Under the pieces are notes generated by a model. The model was given only the letters and a program-made list of their open reading frames with translations. It did no database searches and was not told the origin of the DNA. Below, piece after piece: positions 1 to 7,637 of a stretch of 64,000 nt of DNA. This DNA comes from Echinicola pacifica DSM 19836 (GTDB lineage Bacteria; Bacteroidota; Bacteroidia; Cytophagales; Cyclobacteriaceae), in contig NZ_KB890750.1 of assembly GCF_000373245.1 (NCBI RefSeq), positions 289,255-353,254 of the forward strand. The letters run 5' to 3'. The position numbers and the translations under genes were made by a program. How positions within the stretch are numbered: position 1 is the first letter of the stretch; every line of letters begins with the position of its first letter.

Positions 1-305
1 TCATGCCGCGAAGGATGAAAGATGATATTGTCAATATCTCTACCAAAAAGGTCCCTTTTGACAAATTTTGGACTATGCATATGAGCACTTATGGAGAGCT
101 CATTTAGTGTGCTGGCAGCCAATTTACCTAGTTTTACCAGCTTGGGCTGCAAAAACGACCAGGCATCCGGGCTAAGTTCTTTCTGTAAGAAATGAACAAA
201 TATCTTATCACTGACAAAAAAGTTCTTGCTGGGTTCGTAATCGTCCCATATGTGCTGACCAGAATCCCCTAAACTTTCCATAGAATAATCCACAAAATCC
301 TGCAT
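1..305 (-). CDS. Acyl-CoA dehydrogenase family protein, AidB-like N-terminus (partial)
   Basis: Leftward gene whose 3' part lies beyond the window; 101 complete codons are visible from the ATG at 305-303, with a GGAACT sequence just upstream as a possible ribosome binding site. The visible part resembles the helical N-terminal extension of AidB-type acyl-CoA dehydrogenases: a segment with FVHFLQKEL, then GKLAAS, then KRDLFGRDID and the FHPSRH motif, which corresponds to the conserved 'FHPAWH' stretch of AidB. The catalytic FAD domain is off the edge, so substrate and activity cannot be judged. It lies downstream of a structured leader at 400-482. The family call is moderately supported; the exact subfamily is inference. 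Confidence 0.62.
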   Translation of the reverse strand, partial: MQDFVDYSMESLGDSGQHIWDDYEPSKNFFVSDKIFVHFLQKELSPDAWSFLQPKLVKLGKLAASTLNELSISAHMHSPKFVKRDLFGRDIDNIIFHPSRH

Positions 306-794
306 AGTTCCTTTTTTAATTACCTAACAATAGTTTTCATAATCACTGGCTCAGTACTGATTTGGCAGCCTTTCATTTCCCTCAAAACCTTAATGAAAAC
401 AAAAAGGGAAAGTAACCCTTCTCTAATAGGTAAATGATGAGAGAGGATGCGGACTCCTACCCGGAGTACCATTCTCTCTATGATAACTATCCTTACCTCT
501 AACTGTTAACGTGTCTTATGTTAAAAATAAATAAAATAATTAATTTTTACCAAGGTACTTTATAAAAATCCCTAATAACTGGTAGTTTTTGTAAGATAAT
601 ATTAAAAAAATACAATAAACACTGAATTTTCATTCAGTCTGATTTTCTAAAAAAGCATTTAAGCTGGGCTTAGTCCTTAGGAATGCCTCTTGCTGTAGAG
701 AGTATAGCCATAGAATAGACCTTTATAGGGCTTCAGATAGGCTGATCGTTGGGGGGCAATAGGAAGTAAACTTTGCATTTATAAATTCATACCT
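306..794. other. Intergenic region, no gene seen
   Basis: About 490 bases between the acyl-CoA dehydrogenase start and the terminator of the TRAP operon. Apart from the structured leader at 400-482 it is AT-rich, with no convincing coding frame, tRNA or repeat. The promoter of the leftward acyl-CoA dehydrogenase gene must lie here, but no clear TAnnTTTG box could be fixed. Confidence 0.5.
400..482 (-). promoter_or_regulatory. Structured leader with possible attenuator upstream of the acyl-CoA dehydrogenase
   Basis: Read leftward, this region first forms a two-part stem (AGAGAG/CTCTCT outer arms at 474-479 and 440-445, inner arms GGTACTCC and GGAGTCC at 463-470 and 451-457). It then forms a short AAGGG/CCCTT hairpin (416-420 with 404-408) followed by a T-rich tract. 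The CCTCTCT strand of the first stem (440-446) can also pair with AGAGAAGG (417-424), which would break the second hairpin; that is the logic of an attenuator. I do not recognise a known riboswitch class. Pairing was judged by eye only. Confidence 0.35.
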
Positions 795-831
795 AAAAAA
801 AAGGCCTCCAAATGAATGGAGGCCTTTTTTC
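795..831 (-). terminator. Rho-independent terminator of the kdgK-eda-dctPQM operon
   Basis: Perfect 8-bp stem GGCCTCCA / TGGAGGCC (803-810 with 817-824) with a 6-base loop, flanked by an A-run on the left and a T-run on the right, so it can work in both directions. It sits 55 bases past the dctM stop codon. Confidence 0.9.
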
Positions 832-885
832 AAATTATTGCAATAGTATGATCAAAGCTCTTATCAGGGCAAAATCATTTTTAGA

Positions 886-2181
886 TTATAATCCAAATAA
901 ACCTGGCAGCCAAAGGGTAAGTTGTGGGAAGATCGTGATGACGATCAAGCCAATAATCATGGCCACAAAGAAGGGCAATAGGGGTTTGACGACCTTGGCG
1001 ATGGAGGTGTTTGCCACCCCGACGCCTATGAACAGCACTGATCCCACAGGAGGGGTACATAATCCAATACATAGATTGAGCACCATGATGATCCCAAAGT
1101 GGACTGGGTCTATGCCCAATTCGGTAACCACAGGAAGGAAAATCGGCGTAAAGATCAATACTGCCGGAGTCATATCCATAAAGATCCCCACAAATAGCAA
1201 TATGAGATTTATGATGATAAGGATTACGAATTTATTATCACTCAGGGACAGTAAAACTGCGCTTATAGACTGCGGGATATCCTCACTGGACATCACCCAT
1301 GACATGGCCATGGACGTCGCGATCAACATCGCCACTACGGAGGTGGTAGCGGAGGACTTCAAGAGAATCGCTGGTATATCCTTAATCTTCAACTCTTTAT
1401 AATACAACGAAAGGGCTAAGGTATAAAGTACGGCGATAGCTGAGGCCTCCGTTGCGGTAAATACGCCTATGACGATCCCTCCGATCACAATGATCAGAAG
1501 TGTCAAACTAGGAGCGGCATCGATAAAAACTCTTCCAAGTTCGCTCATGGAGGTAGCTTCTCCTGGAGGCAATTTCTCCTTACGGATAAAGTACGCCGCG
1601 GTAAGCATCAGCAAAAGGCCCATAAATAGGCCCGGAATATACCCTGCCACAAAAAGCGCAGCGATGGAAACTCCCCCACTGGCGAGGGAATATACGATGA
1701 GCACATTGGAGGGAGGGATGATCAATCCGGTGGTGGAGGAGGTGACGTTTACAGCCACTCCCAATTCCTTAGGATAGCCTTCGTCTTCCATTCTCTTCCC
1801 AAGTATACCTCCCAGTGCGGAAGCTGCTGCTACAGCCGAACCGGCGATAGCACCAAAAAGCATGGCTGCGATGACATTGACATAGAGCAATCCACCGGGG
1901 AGCCTTCCACTCATGGCTTTGGCGAGGTTGATCAGCCGATTGGCGATCCCACCTTTATTCATGATCTCCCCTGCCAATATAAAGAAGGGGATGGCTAAGA
2001 GAGAAAAACTGTTGAGCCCTGCTCCCATCCGCTGGGCAATGGTGGTCATGGATGGGACGGCGGAGACCGTCACCATCAGCGTCAGCAAGCTCGAAAAGCC
2101 TAAGCTCCAGGCGACTGGCACCCCAAGACTCATCAGCGTGATGAAGCTGAGTACTAATATTATTATAGTGATGTATTCCAT
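886..2181 (-). CDS. dctM: TRAP transporter large permease (DctM family)
   Basis: Inner-membrane subunit that carries the transport path of a TRAP transporter and drives Na+-coupled uptake of an organic acid. The 431-residue length is typical for DctM, and the sequence is almost wholly hydrophobic with about a dozen helices, starting MEYITIIILVLSF and ending in a C-terminal hydrophobic stretch. It contains the family-typical IPFFILAGEIMNKGG segment near residue 85 and a GLIIPPSN segment near residue 150. It begins 2 bases after the dctQ stop, as last gene of the kdgK-eda-dctP-dctQ-dctM operon, and is followed by a strong terminator. Its position beside KDG/KDPG enzymes suggests a hexuronate or related sugar acid as substrate; that is inference. 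Confidence 0.93.
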   Translation of the reverse strand: MEYITIIILVLSFITLMSLGVPVAWSLGFSSLLTLMVTVSAVPSMTTIAQRMGAGLNSFSLLAIPFFILAGEIMNKGGIANRLINLAKAMSGRLPGGLLYVNVIAAMLFGAIAGSAVAAASALGGILGKRMEDEGYPKELGVAVNVTSSTTGLIIPPSNVLIVYSLASGGVSIAALFVAGYIPGLFMGLLLMLTAAYFIRKEKLPPGEATSMSELGRVFIDAAPSLTLLIIVIGGIVIGVFTATEASAIAVLYTLALSLYYKELKIKDIPAILLKSSATTSVVAMLIATSMAMSWVMSSEDIPQSISAVLLSLSDNKFVILIIINLILLFVGIFMDMTPAVLIFTPIFLPVVTELGIDPVHFGIIMVLNLCIGLCTPPVGSVLFIGVGVANTSIAKVVKPLLPFFVAMIIGLIVITIFPQLTLWLPGLFGL

Positions 2182-2183
2182 GG

Positions 2184-2678
2184 TTACGATTTTGGGTTAC
2201 GTGATAGCAAAAGTTTTATATCTGCTATTTGATAAGCAAAAATTAATATCCCACTTATAGGTATGACAGTATATACATAGGCCAAAGGGATCTGTAAGGT
2301 CGTGGATTTCTGCCCAAGCATATAGGTAATATATACCAGGTTACATCCTCCAAAGATCATCACCGGTACGGCAAAGCAGATGATGATCAGGTGAATAAAT
2401 ACCATCAACCTCATTTTTGGTTTTCCGCTTAGCTTGGAGGGTAGTATATCGATGGCCAGGTGCTCATTATGTCCCGCAACATAGGCTGCTCCTAACATCC
2501 CGAGCCAGATGAGTAAGAATCGGGCTAGTTCGTCCGTAAAACTACTCGGGGACATAAGGATATAGCGTGATAATACCTGCCAGGTCACATTGATTACCAT
2601 AAGGGCCATGATGACCATAAGGACATAACCCACCGAATGATTGATTCTGTTTTTGACTGAGTGGCTTGGGTTAATCAT
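2184..2678 (-). CDS. dctQ: TRAP transporter small permease (DctQ family)
   Basis: Small inner-membrane subunit of the TRAP transporter, needed for a working complex with DctM and for contact with the binding protein. 164 residues with four predicted membrane helices (roughly 17-38, 53-70, 92-113 and 134-156). The sequence TDELARFLLIWLGMLGAA near residue 45 is the family signature (E-x-x-R-x-x-x-x-W). Its start overlaps the end of dctP by 8 bases, so translation is probably coupled. Confidence 0.92.
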   Translation of the reverse strand: MINPSHSVKNRINHSVGYVLMVIMALMVINVTWQVLSRYILMSPSSFTDELARFLLIWLGMLGAAYVAGHNEHLAIDILPSKLSGKPKMRLMVFIHLIIICFAVPVMIFGGCNLVYITYMLGQKSTTLQIPLAYVYTVIPISGILIFAYQIADIKLLLSRNPKS

Positions 2679-3672
2679 GTTTTCTGATTTTATCTATAAT
2701 TTCATACATTTCAGGCTCGGACTGTTTGATCTGCTCGTACATAGGCTCCACGGCTTTTCTGAAGAGCTCCTTGTCTGGCTTGGTGATGGTCACTCCCGCT
2801 TCTTCCAGGAGGCGCATGCTTTCTGCCTCGGCTTCTGCCCATAACTTGTACTGAAAAGTAGCTGATTCATCCGCCGCTTCCTGCACCCATTGTTTTTCCT
2901 GATCGTTTAGTAAATCCCAGACTTTGGTACTTACGATCAGCATATCCGGAACAGCTGTATGCTCATCCAAAGAATAGAATTTGCAGATTTCATAGTGTCG
3001 AGAACTGATCACACTCGGAGGATTATTTTCCGCTCCATCCACGATTCCCTGCTGTAGGGCGGTGTACAGTTCTCCCCAGGATACGGGAGTCGGCGAGCCT
3101 CCAAAACTATTGACCATATTGATGGCCGTATTACTTTCCATCACACGGATTTTCTTGCCGACAAGGTCCTCGGGAGTTTCCACGGGCTTATCTTTGGTAT
3201 AAAAACTTCTGGAGCCTGCATCATAATAGCATAAGCCTTTGAGCCAAAACTGCGTCCCTTCATTGAGCAGCATTTTACCAATGTCCCCTTTCAGGATACG
3301 ATCGCGATGCTCATCATCTCTAAAAAGATAGGGCTGGCTTAAGACTTGTATTTTTGGGGCAAAACTCTCCATCACTGCCGAGGAAACTTTGGTCATGCCA
3401 AGGCTGCCGATCTGCAATAATTCCACTAGCTCTCTCTCGTTGCCCAGCTGGGCATTGGGATAGACTTTCATGATCATCTTGCCATTGGATTTCTCTTCCA
3501 ATCGCTCTGCCATATAGACCATGGCATCATGGACAGGGTGTTTGGTATCGAGACCATGACCGAGCTTGATCACCCGGACACCATCTCCACCACCGCAGGA
3601 GGACAAAATCAATAATGCAATCAGTAATAGAGGTTTAAAAGTAATTTTAGGTTTATTGTTAATTGTTATCAT
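2671..3672 (-). CDS. dctP: TRAP transporter substrate-binding protein (DctP family), lipoprotein
   Basis: Extracytoplasmic solute receptor of the TRAP system, 333 residues. The N-terminus has a hydrophobic segment ending in a lipobox (ILSSC, Cys near 26), so the protein is likely membrane-anchored rather than free in the periplasm. Mature features fit DctP: NAQLGNERELVELLQIG, KKIRVMES (the conserved Arg that binds the substrate carboxylate) and VSWGELYTALQQGIVDGAEN. It lies 5 bases after eda and overlaps dctQ. Linkage to KDG kinase, KDPG aldolase and a divergent altronate dehydratase points to galacturonate, glucuronate or a derived sugar acid as ligand; this is inference. Confidence 0.93.
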   Translation of the reverse strand: MITINNKPKITFKPLLLIALLILSSCGGGDGVRVIKLGHGLDTKHPVHDAMVYMAERLEEKSNGKMIMKVYPNAQLGNERELVELLQIGSLGMTKVSSAVMESFAPKIQVLSQPYLFRDDEHRDRILKGDIGKMLLNEGTQFWLKGLCYYDAGSRSFYTKDKPVETPEDLVGKKIRVMESNTAINMVNSFGGSPTPVSWGELYTALQQGIVDGAENNPPSVISSRHYEICKFYSLDEHTAVPDMLIVSTKVWDLLNDQEKQWVQEAADESATFQYKLWAEAEAESMRLLEEAGVTITKPDKELFRKAVEPMYEQIKQSEPEMYEIIDKIRKHD

Positions 3673-3677
3673 AGCAA

Positions 3678-4337
3678 TTATTTGTTTCTAATAGCTTGAA
3701 TGATGTTCAGCGTTTCTGAGATTTGCTTTTCCAGTTCATCAAACTTCTGCTGGCTGATCCACTCTTTTTTGAATAATTGTGAGCCCATGCCTACGCAGGT
3801 TACGCCAGCGCCAAACCATTCCTTCAGATTGTCTTCTGTAGGTTCCACTCCGCCGGTGGGCATGATCTTGAGTTCTGGCATCACGGCTTTCACTGCCGAG
3901 ACAAAGGAGGAGCCGAGGACATTACCCGGGAAAGCTTTCACGACTTTGGCCCCCATTTCTTTAGCGTTAAAAATCTCAGTAACTGTTCCACAGCCAGGGA
4001 TCCACAGCACATTATTTCTGTTGGATGTGACAGCTACATTAGGGATCAGAGCAGGAGAAACAATAAAATCTGCTCCTGCAGCGATAAAATCCTCTACTTC
4101 TTTTGGAGTAAAGATGGTACCTATTCCCAATACCAAATCAGTATGTCTGGAAGCATAAGCCTTAAGGGCTGTAAATACTTCGAGGGCATTTTCTCCCCGG
4201 TTGGTAAATTCAAAAACGCGGACACCACCATTATAGGCGGCATCGAGCACGTGTTTTGCCACTTCTACATCTGCATGGTTAAAGACAGGGATCATACCCG
4301 TCTGCTCCATGGCATCGATAATTTCGTTAATCTTCAT
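3678..4337 (-). CDS. eda: KDPG aldolase (2-dehydro-3-deoxyphosphogluconate aldolase)
   Basis: Class I aldolase splitting 2-keto-3-deoxy-6-phosphogluconate into pyruvate and glyceraldehyde-3-phosphate, the last step of hexuronate breakdown and of the Entner-Doudoroff route. 219 residues, the usual size of the family. Visible motifs are GIGTIFTPKEV, ADFIVSPAL, and VVKAFPGN, whose lysine is the Schiff-base residue; MPTGGVEP near residue 160 forms the phosphate-binding loop. It lies 10 bases after kdgK and 5 bases before dctP, within the same leftward operon. The substrate could also be KDPGal; sequence reading cannot separate the two. Confidence 0.93.
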   Translation of the reverse strand: MKINEIIDAMEQTGMIPVFNHADVEVAKHVLDAAYNGGVRVFEFTNRGENALEVFTALKAYASRHTDLVLGIGTIFTPKEVEDFIAAGADFIVSPALIPNVAVTSNRNNVLWIPGCGTVTEIFNAKEMGAKVVKAFPGNVLGSSFVSAVKAVMPELKIMPTGGVEPTEDNLKEWFGAGVTCVGMGSQLFKKEWISQQKFDELEKQISETLNIIQAIRNK

Positions 4338-4347
4338 TTTGGCTATT

Positions 4348-5343
4348 TTATCGTAATAATTTTCCTACATTTTCTCCTTTTACCAGCTGGCTTACTTCCT
4401 CTACCGATACGAAATTGGCATCGCCAGGAATGGAGTGTTTCAGCACAGAAGCCGCTACCGCATATTCCAGGGCTTGCTGATCTTCCAAAAATAATAAGCC
4501 GTAAATCAATCCAGCCATATAAGCATCTCCCCCACCCACGCGGTCAACGATATGGGTCATATCATAAGATTTTGATTCCAGGAGCTGCTCACCATTCCAC
4601 AGGATTCCCGATAGACCATTGTGCGAAGCACTCACACTATCTCTATAAGTGGTGGAAATATACTGGATGGAAGGGCATTTTTGTTGTGCTTTTTTACAGG
4701 CACTGATATAGTCTTTTTCATGGATATCCATGCAATTTTCGAAGTCTGTGAGTCCAGCGATCACCAAATTGGTTTTGGCGATAAGTTCGGGCATGATATC
4801 CAGAGGACCTTTGCCGTACTGCCAGAGATTTCTTCTGTAATTGATATCCCCGCTGATCTTCACGCCTAGTCTGCTGGCGGCTTCCACGGCGTCTTTGCAA
4901 ATCTGTGCCGCTGAGGCAGAGATGGCTGGCGTGATACCGGTCCAGTGAAACCAATCCGCTCCATCAAAAATCTCCTCCCAATTGATTTTGGCAGGGTCAA
5001 AATTGGCAAATACCGAATCGAATCGATCATACACAATTTTTGAAGAACGCTGCATCGCTCCGTTCTCCAGAAAGTAAAGGCCCATTCTTCCCTCATCAAA
5101 AAATACATACTGAGTGTCGATGCCCGCAAAACGTAAATATTGCATGGCGGCCTTGCCGATATCATGGCTTGGGAAGGCCGTCACATGTGCTGTTGACACT
5201 CCCCAATTGGCAAGTGATATACCAACATTTGCTTCTGCTCCACCATAGACCACATTATACTGGTCTGCATTGATAAACCTCTCGTGCCCTGGAGTAGAAA
5301 GTCGCATCATGATTTCTCCTAGGGTAATTACTCGTTTATTCAT
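4348..5343 (-). CDS. kdgK: 2-keto-3-deoxygluconate kinase (PfkB family)
   Basis: Sugar kinase that phosphorylates 2-keto-3-deoxygluconate to KDPG, feeding the aldolase encoded next. With the ATG at 5343 the protein has 331 residues and starts MNKRVITLGEIMMRLS, the normal N-terminus of this subfamily; an upstream in-frame start at 5418 would add 25 residues of unrelated sequence and is not preferred. PfkB features include the GGAEANVGISLANWG sugar-binding segment and the RVGGGDAYMAG motif with the catalytic Asp and anion hole near residue 285. It is first in the operon kdgK-eda-dctPQM and divergent from altronate dehydratase. The LacI-type palindrome in the shared promoter region probably controls it. 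Confidence 0.9.
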   Translation of the reverse strand: MNKRVITLGEIMMRLSTPGHERFINADQYNVVYGGAEANVGISLANWGVSTAHVTAFPSHDIGKAAMQYLRFAGIDTQYVFFDEGRMGLYFLENGAMQRSSKIVYDRFDSVFANFDPAKINWEEIFDGADWFHWTGITPAISASAAQICKDAVEAASRLGVKISGDINYRRNLWQYGKGPLDIMPELIAKTNLVIAGLTDFENCMDIHEKDYISACKKAQQKCPSIQYISTTYRDSVSASHNGLSGILWNGEQLLESKSYDMTHIVDRVGGGDAYMAGLIYGLLFLEDQQALEYAVAASVLKHSIPGDANFVSVEEVSQLVKGENVGKLLR

Positions 5344-5439
5344 GGATTTGTGTGTTTTTATTTCCCGAATTAACTTGAAAATAATTTCCTTTTGAAAAAA
5401 ATCGGGAAATTTATTCACATTAATTTTTTTTTACCTAAA

Positions 5440-5460
5440 TTGTGCAATCGATTGCGCAAT
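5440..5460. promoter_or_regulatory. LacI-family operator palindrome between kdgK and uxaA
   Basis: The sequence TTGTGCAATCGATTGCGCAA is a 20-bp palindrome with one mismatch pair, centred on ATCGAT. It matches the general LacI/PurR operator pattern GnAAnCGnTTnC. It lies 22 bases before the altronate dehydratase ATG and about 97 bases before the divergent kdgK start, so one regulator could control both transcripts. No LacI-type regulator gene is in the window. Binding is inferred. Confidence 0.75.
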
Positions 5461-5481
5461 ATAATAAAAAATTTATCGAAC

Positions 5482-7128
5482 ATGCTAAATAATATTTTAA
5501 AGATTCACCCCAATGACAATGTCTTGGTGGCTCTTACAGACCTCAAAGCAGGTGAAGTGGTTAATTATGAGGGTAAAAGCATCACTTTGACACATGATGT
5601 GAAAGCCAAACATAAATTTGCACAACAAGCTTTTGCTGCAAAGGAAGAAATATTCATGTATGGCATCATCTGTGGTGCCGCCATGAGCCCCATTGCCGAA
5701 GGCGAAGTACTCACCACCCAAAATGTAGCCCACAAAACTTCCGAATTTACCGGACTGCGTGATTTTAAACCTTGGACGCCTCCCAACGTCTCCAAATGGC
5801 AAAATCGTACCTTCCAAGGCTTTCACAGACAGGATGGCCAGGTAGGTACCGCCAATTATTGGTTGGTAATCCCATTGGTTTTCTGTGAAAATCGGAATAT
5901 CGAAATAATGAAGCAGGCCTTTGTGGAAGAACTAGGCTTCGCAAAACCCAATAGGTATAAGAGCTTCGTAAAACAAATGAAAGACCTATATACCCAGGGC
6001 AAAAAATCTGAAATCGAAACCCTTAGCGTCGAAACCATCGAGCAAGATGGCGAACATAAAGTTTTTAAAAATATTGATGGCATCAAATTCCTCACTCACC
6101 AAGGGGGCTGCGGAGGAATTCGCCAGGATTCCGAAATGCTCTGTGCTCTTATAGCAGGCTATATCAACAATCCAAATGTGGCTGGAGCCACCATCTTGAG
6201 CTTAGGATGCCAAAATGCCCAACCTGCTATACTCAAGGAAAAACTGGATAAGATCAATTCGGATCTGCAAAAACCAGTAATCGTCCTGGAGCAACAAAAG
6301 GAAGGCACTGAAAATCAACTTCTGACTACTGCTATTCAGCAGACTTTCCTAGCGCTTACCGATGCTGACCAATATGAAAGACAAGCTGCTCCTCTGAGCA
6401 AACTTACTGTGGGACTAGAATGTGGCGGATCAGATGGATTCTCTGGCATCTCAGCCAACCCATCTGTGGGTCATGCCTCAGATCTGGTGGTGGCACTAGG
6501 TGGCAAAACCATTTTATCAGAATTTCCGGAATTATGTGGTGTTGAGCAAGAACTCATCAACCGCTGCACGAGCGATGAGTCAGCGGAGAAATTCGTTTCG
6601 CTTATGCGCTCTTATGCAGCCTCCGCAGAAGCCGTGGGTTCTGGATTTGATATGAACCCTAGCCCTGGCAATATCAAAGATGGCTTGATTACTGATGCTA
6701 TGAAATCTGCCGGAGCGGCCAAAAAAGGTGGAACCTCCCCCATCGTGGATGTGCTCGACTATGCAGAATATGTCACCAAACCAGGCCTAAACCTGCTGTG
6801 TACACCAGGAAACGACGTGGAAAGTACCACGGCTATGGCTGGTTCAGGGGCAAATATTATCCTATTCACCACTGGACTTGGCACCCCAACTGGCAATCCA
6901 GTCACTCCCGTGCTCAAAGTATCTTCCAATCATATCCTTGCCAATAAAATGGATGATATCATCGATATCAATACCGGCGGCGTGATCTCTGGTGAAAAGA
7001 CCATTGATGAGATGGGCGAGGAAATTCTTGAGCATATCATCCAAATAGCCAGTGGAGAAAAGAAAGCGAAGGCCATCCTGCTAAATCAGGATGATTTTAT
7101 CCCTTGGAAAAGAGGCGTGTCTTTATAA
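5482..7128 (+). CDS. uxaA: Altronate dehydratase (UxaA family)
   Basis: Dehydrates D-altronate to 2-keto-3-deoxygluconate in galacturonate breakdown, supplying KdgK. The ATG at 5482 gives 548 residues and the start MLNNILKIHPNDNVLVAL; an in-frame ATG at 5392 lies before the operator palindrome and would add 30 unrelated residues. The N-terminal ~85 residues form the SAF-type domain (KAGEVVNYEGKSI, GEVLTTQNV). The rest is the UxaA catalytic region, with HRQDGQVGTANYW, THQGGCGGIRQDS, a cysteine-bearing ILSLGCQNAQ, LECGGSDGFSGISANP and LLCTPGNDVEST; the conserved cysteines fit the iron-dependent active site. The galactarate dehydratase branch is a less likely alternative. A strong terminator follows. 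uxaC and uxaB are not in this window. Confidence 0.9.
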   Translation: MLNNILKIHPNDNVLVALTDLKAGEVVNYEGKSITLTHDVKAKHKFAQQAFAAKEEIFMYGIICGAAMSPIAEGEVLTTQNVAHKTSEFTGLRDFKPWTPPNVSKWQNRTFQGFHRQDGQVGTANYWLVIPLVFCENRNIEIMKQAFVEELGFAKPNRYKSFVKQMKDLYTQGKKSEIETLSVETIEQDGEHKVFKNIDGIKFLTHQGGCGGIRQDSEMLCALIAGYINNPNVAGATILSLGCQNAQPAILKEKLDKINSDLQKPVIVLEQQKEGTENQLLTTAIQQTFLALTDADQYERQAAPLSKLTVGLECGGSDGFSGISANPSVGHASDLVVALGGKTILSEFPELCGVEQELINRCTSDESAEKFVSLMRSYAASAEAVGSGFDMNPSPGNIKDGLITDAMKSAGAAKKGGTSPIVDVLDYAEYVTKPGLNLLCTPGNDVESTTAMAGSGANIILFTTGLGTPTGNPVTPVLKVSSNHILANKMDDIIDINTGGVISGEKTIDEMGEEILEHIIQIASGEKKAKAILLNQDDFIPWKRGVSL

Positions 7129-7237
7129 TTCAGCTTTGGTGAATGCGATAGGATGAAAACAATCGCGCTAAAGTTGCTTTAAATAAATAAAACCAACCAA
7201 CTAATAAACCAACGGATTTTTCACTCATTACCACTTC

Positions 7238-7270
7238 AATGCCATGACCTACCGTCATGGCATTTTTTTA
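7238..7270 (+). terminator. Rho-independent terminator after uxaA
   Basis: Perfect 11-bp stem AATGCCATGAC / GTCATGGCATT (7238-7248 with 7254-7264), 5-base loop, then a run of T. About 110 bases after the uxaA stop. Confidence 0.92.
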
Positions 7271-7637
7271 TGCGCTCCTGAGTAGGCGAAGATCTTTATG
7301 AAAAAATGATAGGCATATGCATATTTCATGGGTATCGGTGATTTACCTTATAGAAGCTTTAGGATTGCCTCCGGCAAAAATAATAAATGATCATGAATAC
7401 GATATTCCGAAGGTATTTCATGAGCTCTGTCCTAAACAAAGCGTAAAATAGCGCTGAGGGGATTAAGGTAAGTCGCGGCTAATCAGGTATATTGGAAAGA
7501 ATGCCGGGATTTGGCGTGGGCGGCATGTAGAGGCCGTTCTCGGAATCGATTTCGTAATTAAACTAAGACCAATAGTTGAAAACGAAAGATTAAATCCTCA
7601 TTTTTAACTTACAAAATTCAATAAAACCAATATTAAC
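7271..7637 (+). other. Upstream region of the DUF1080 gene, no gene seen
   Basis: About 370 bases between the uxaA terminator and the DUF1080 lipoprotein start. I find no convincing reading frame, tRNA or known riboswitch. It presumably carries the promoter of the DUF1080 gene; no box could be fixed by eye. Confidence 0.45.

Noticed and set aside
4143-4706. 187-codon frame opposite eda and kdgK
   Set aside because: Shadow of two well-supported genes on the other strand; no domain features.
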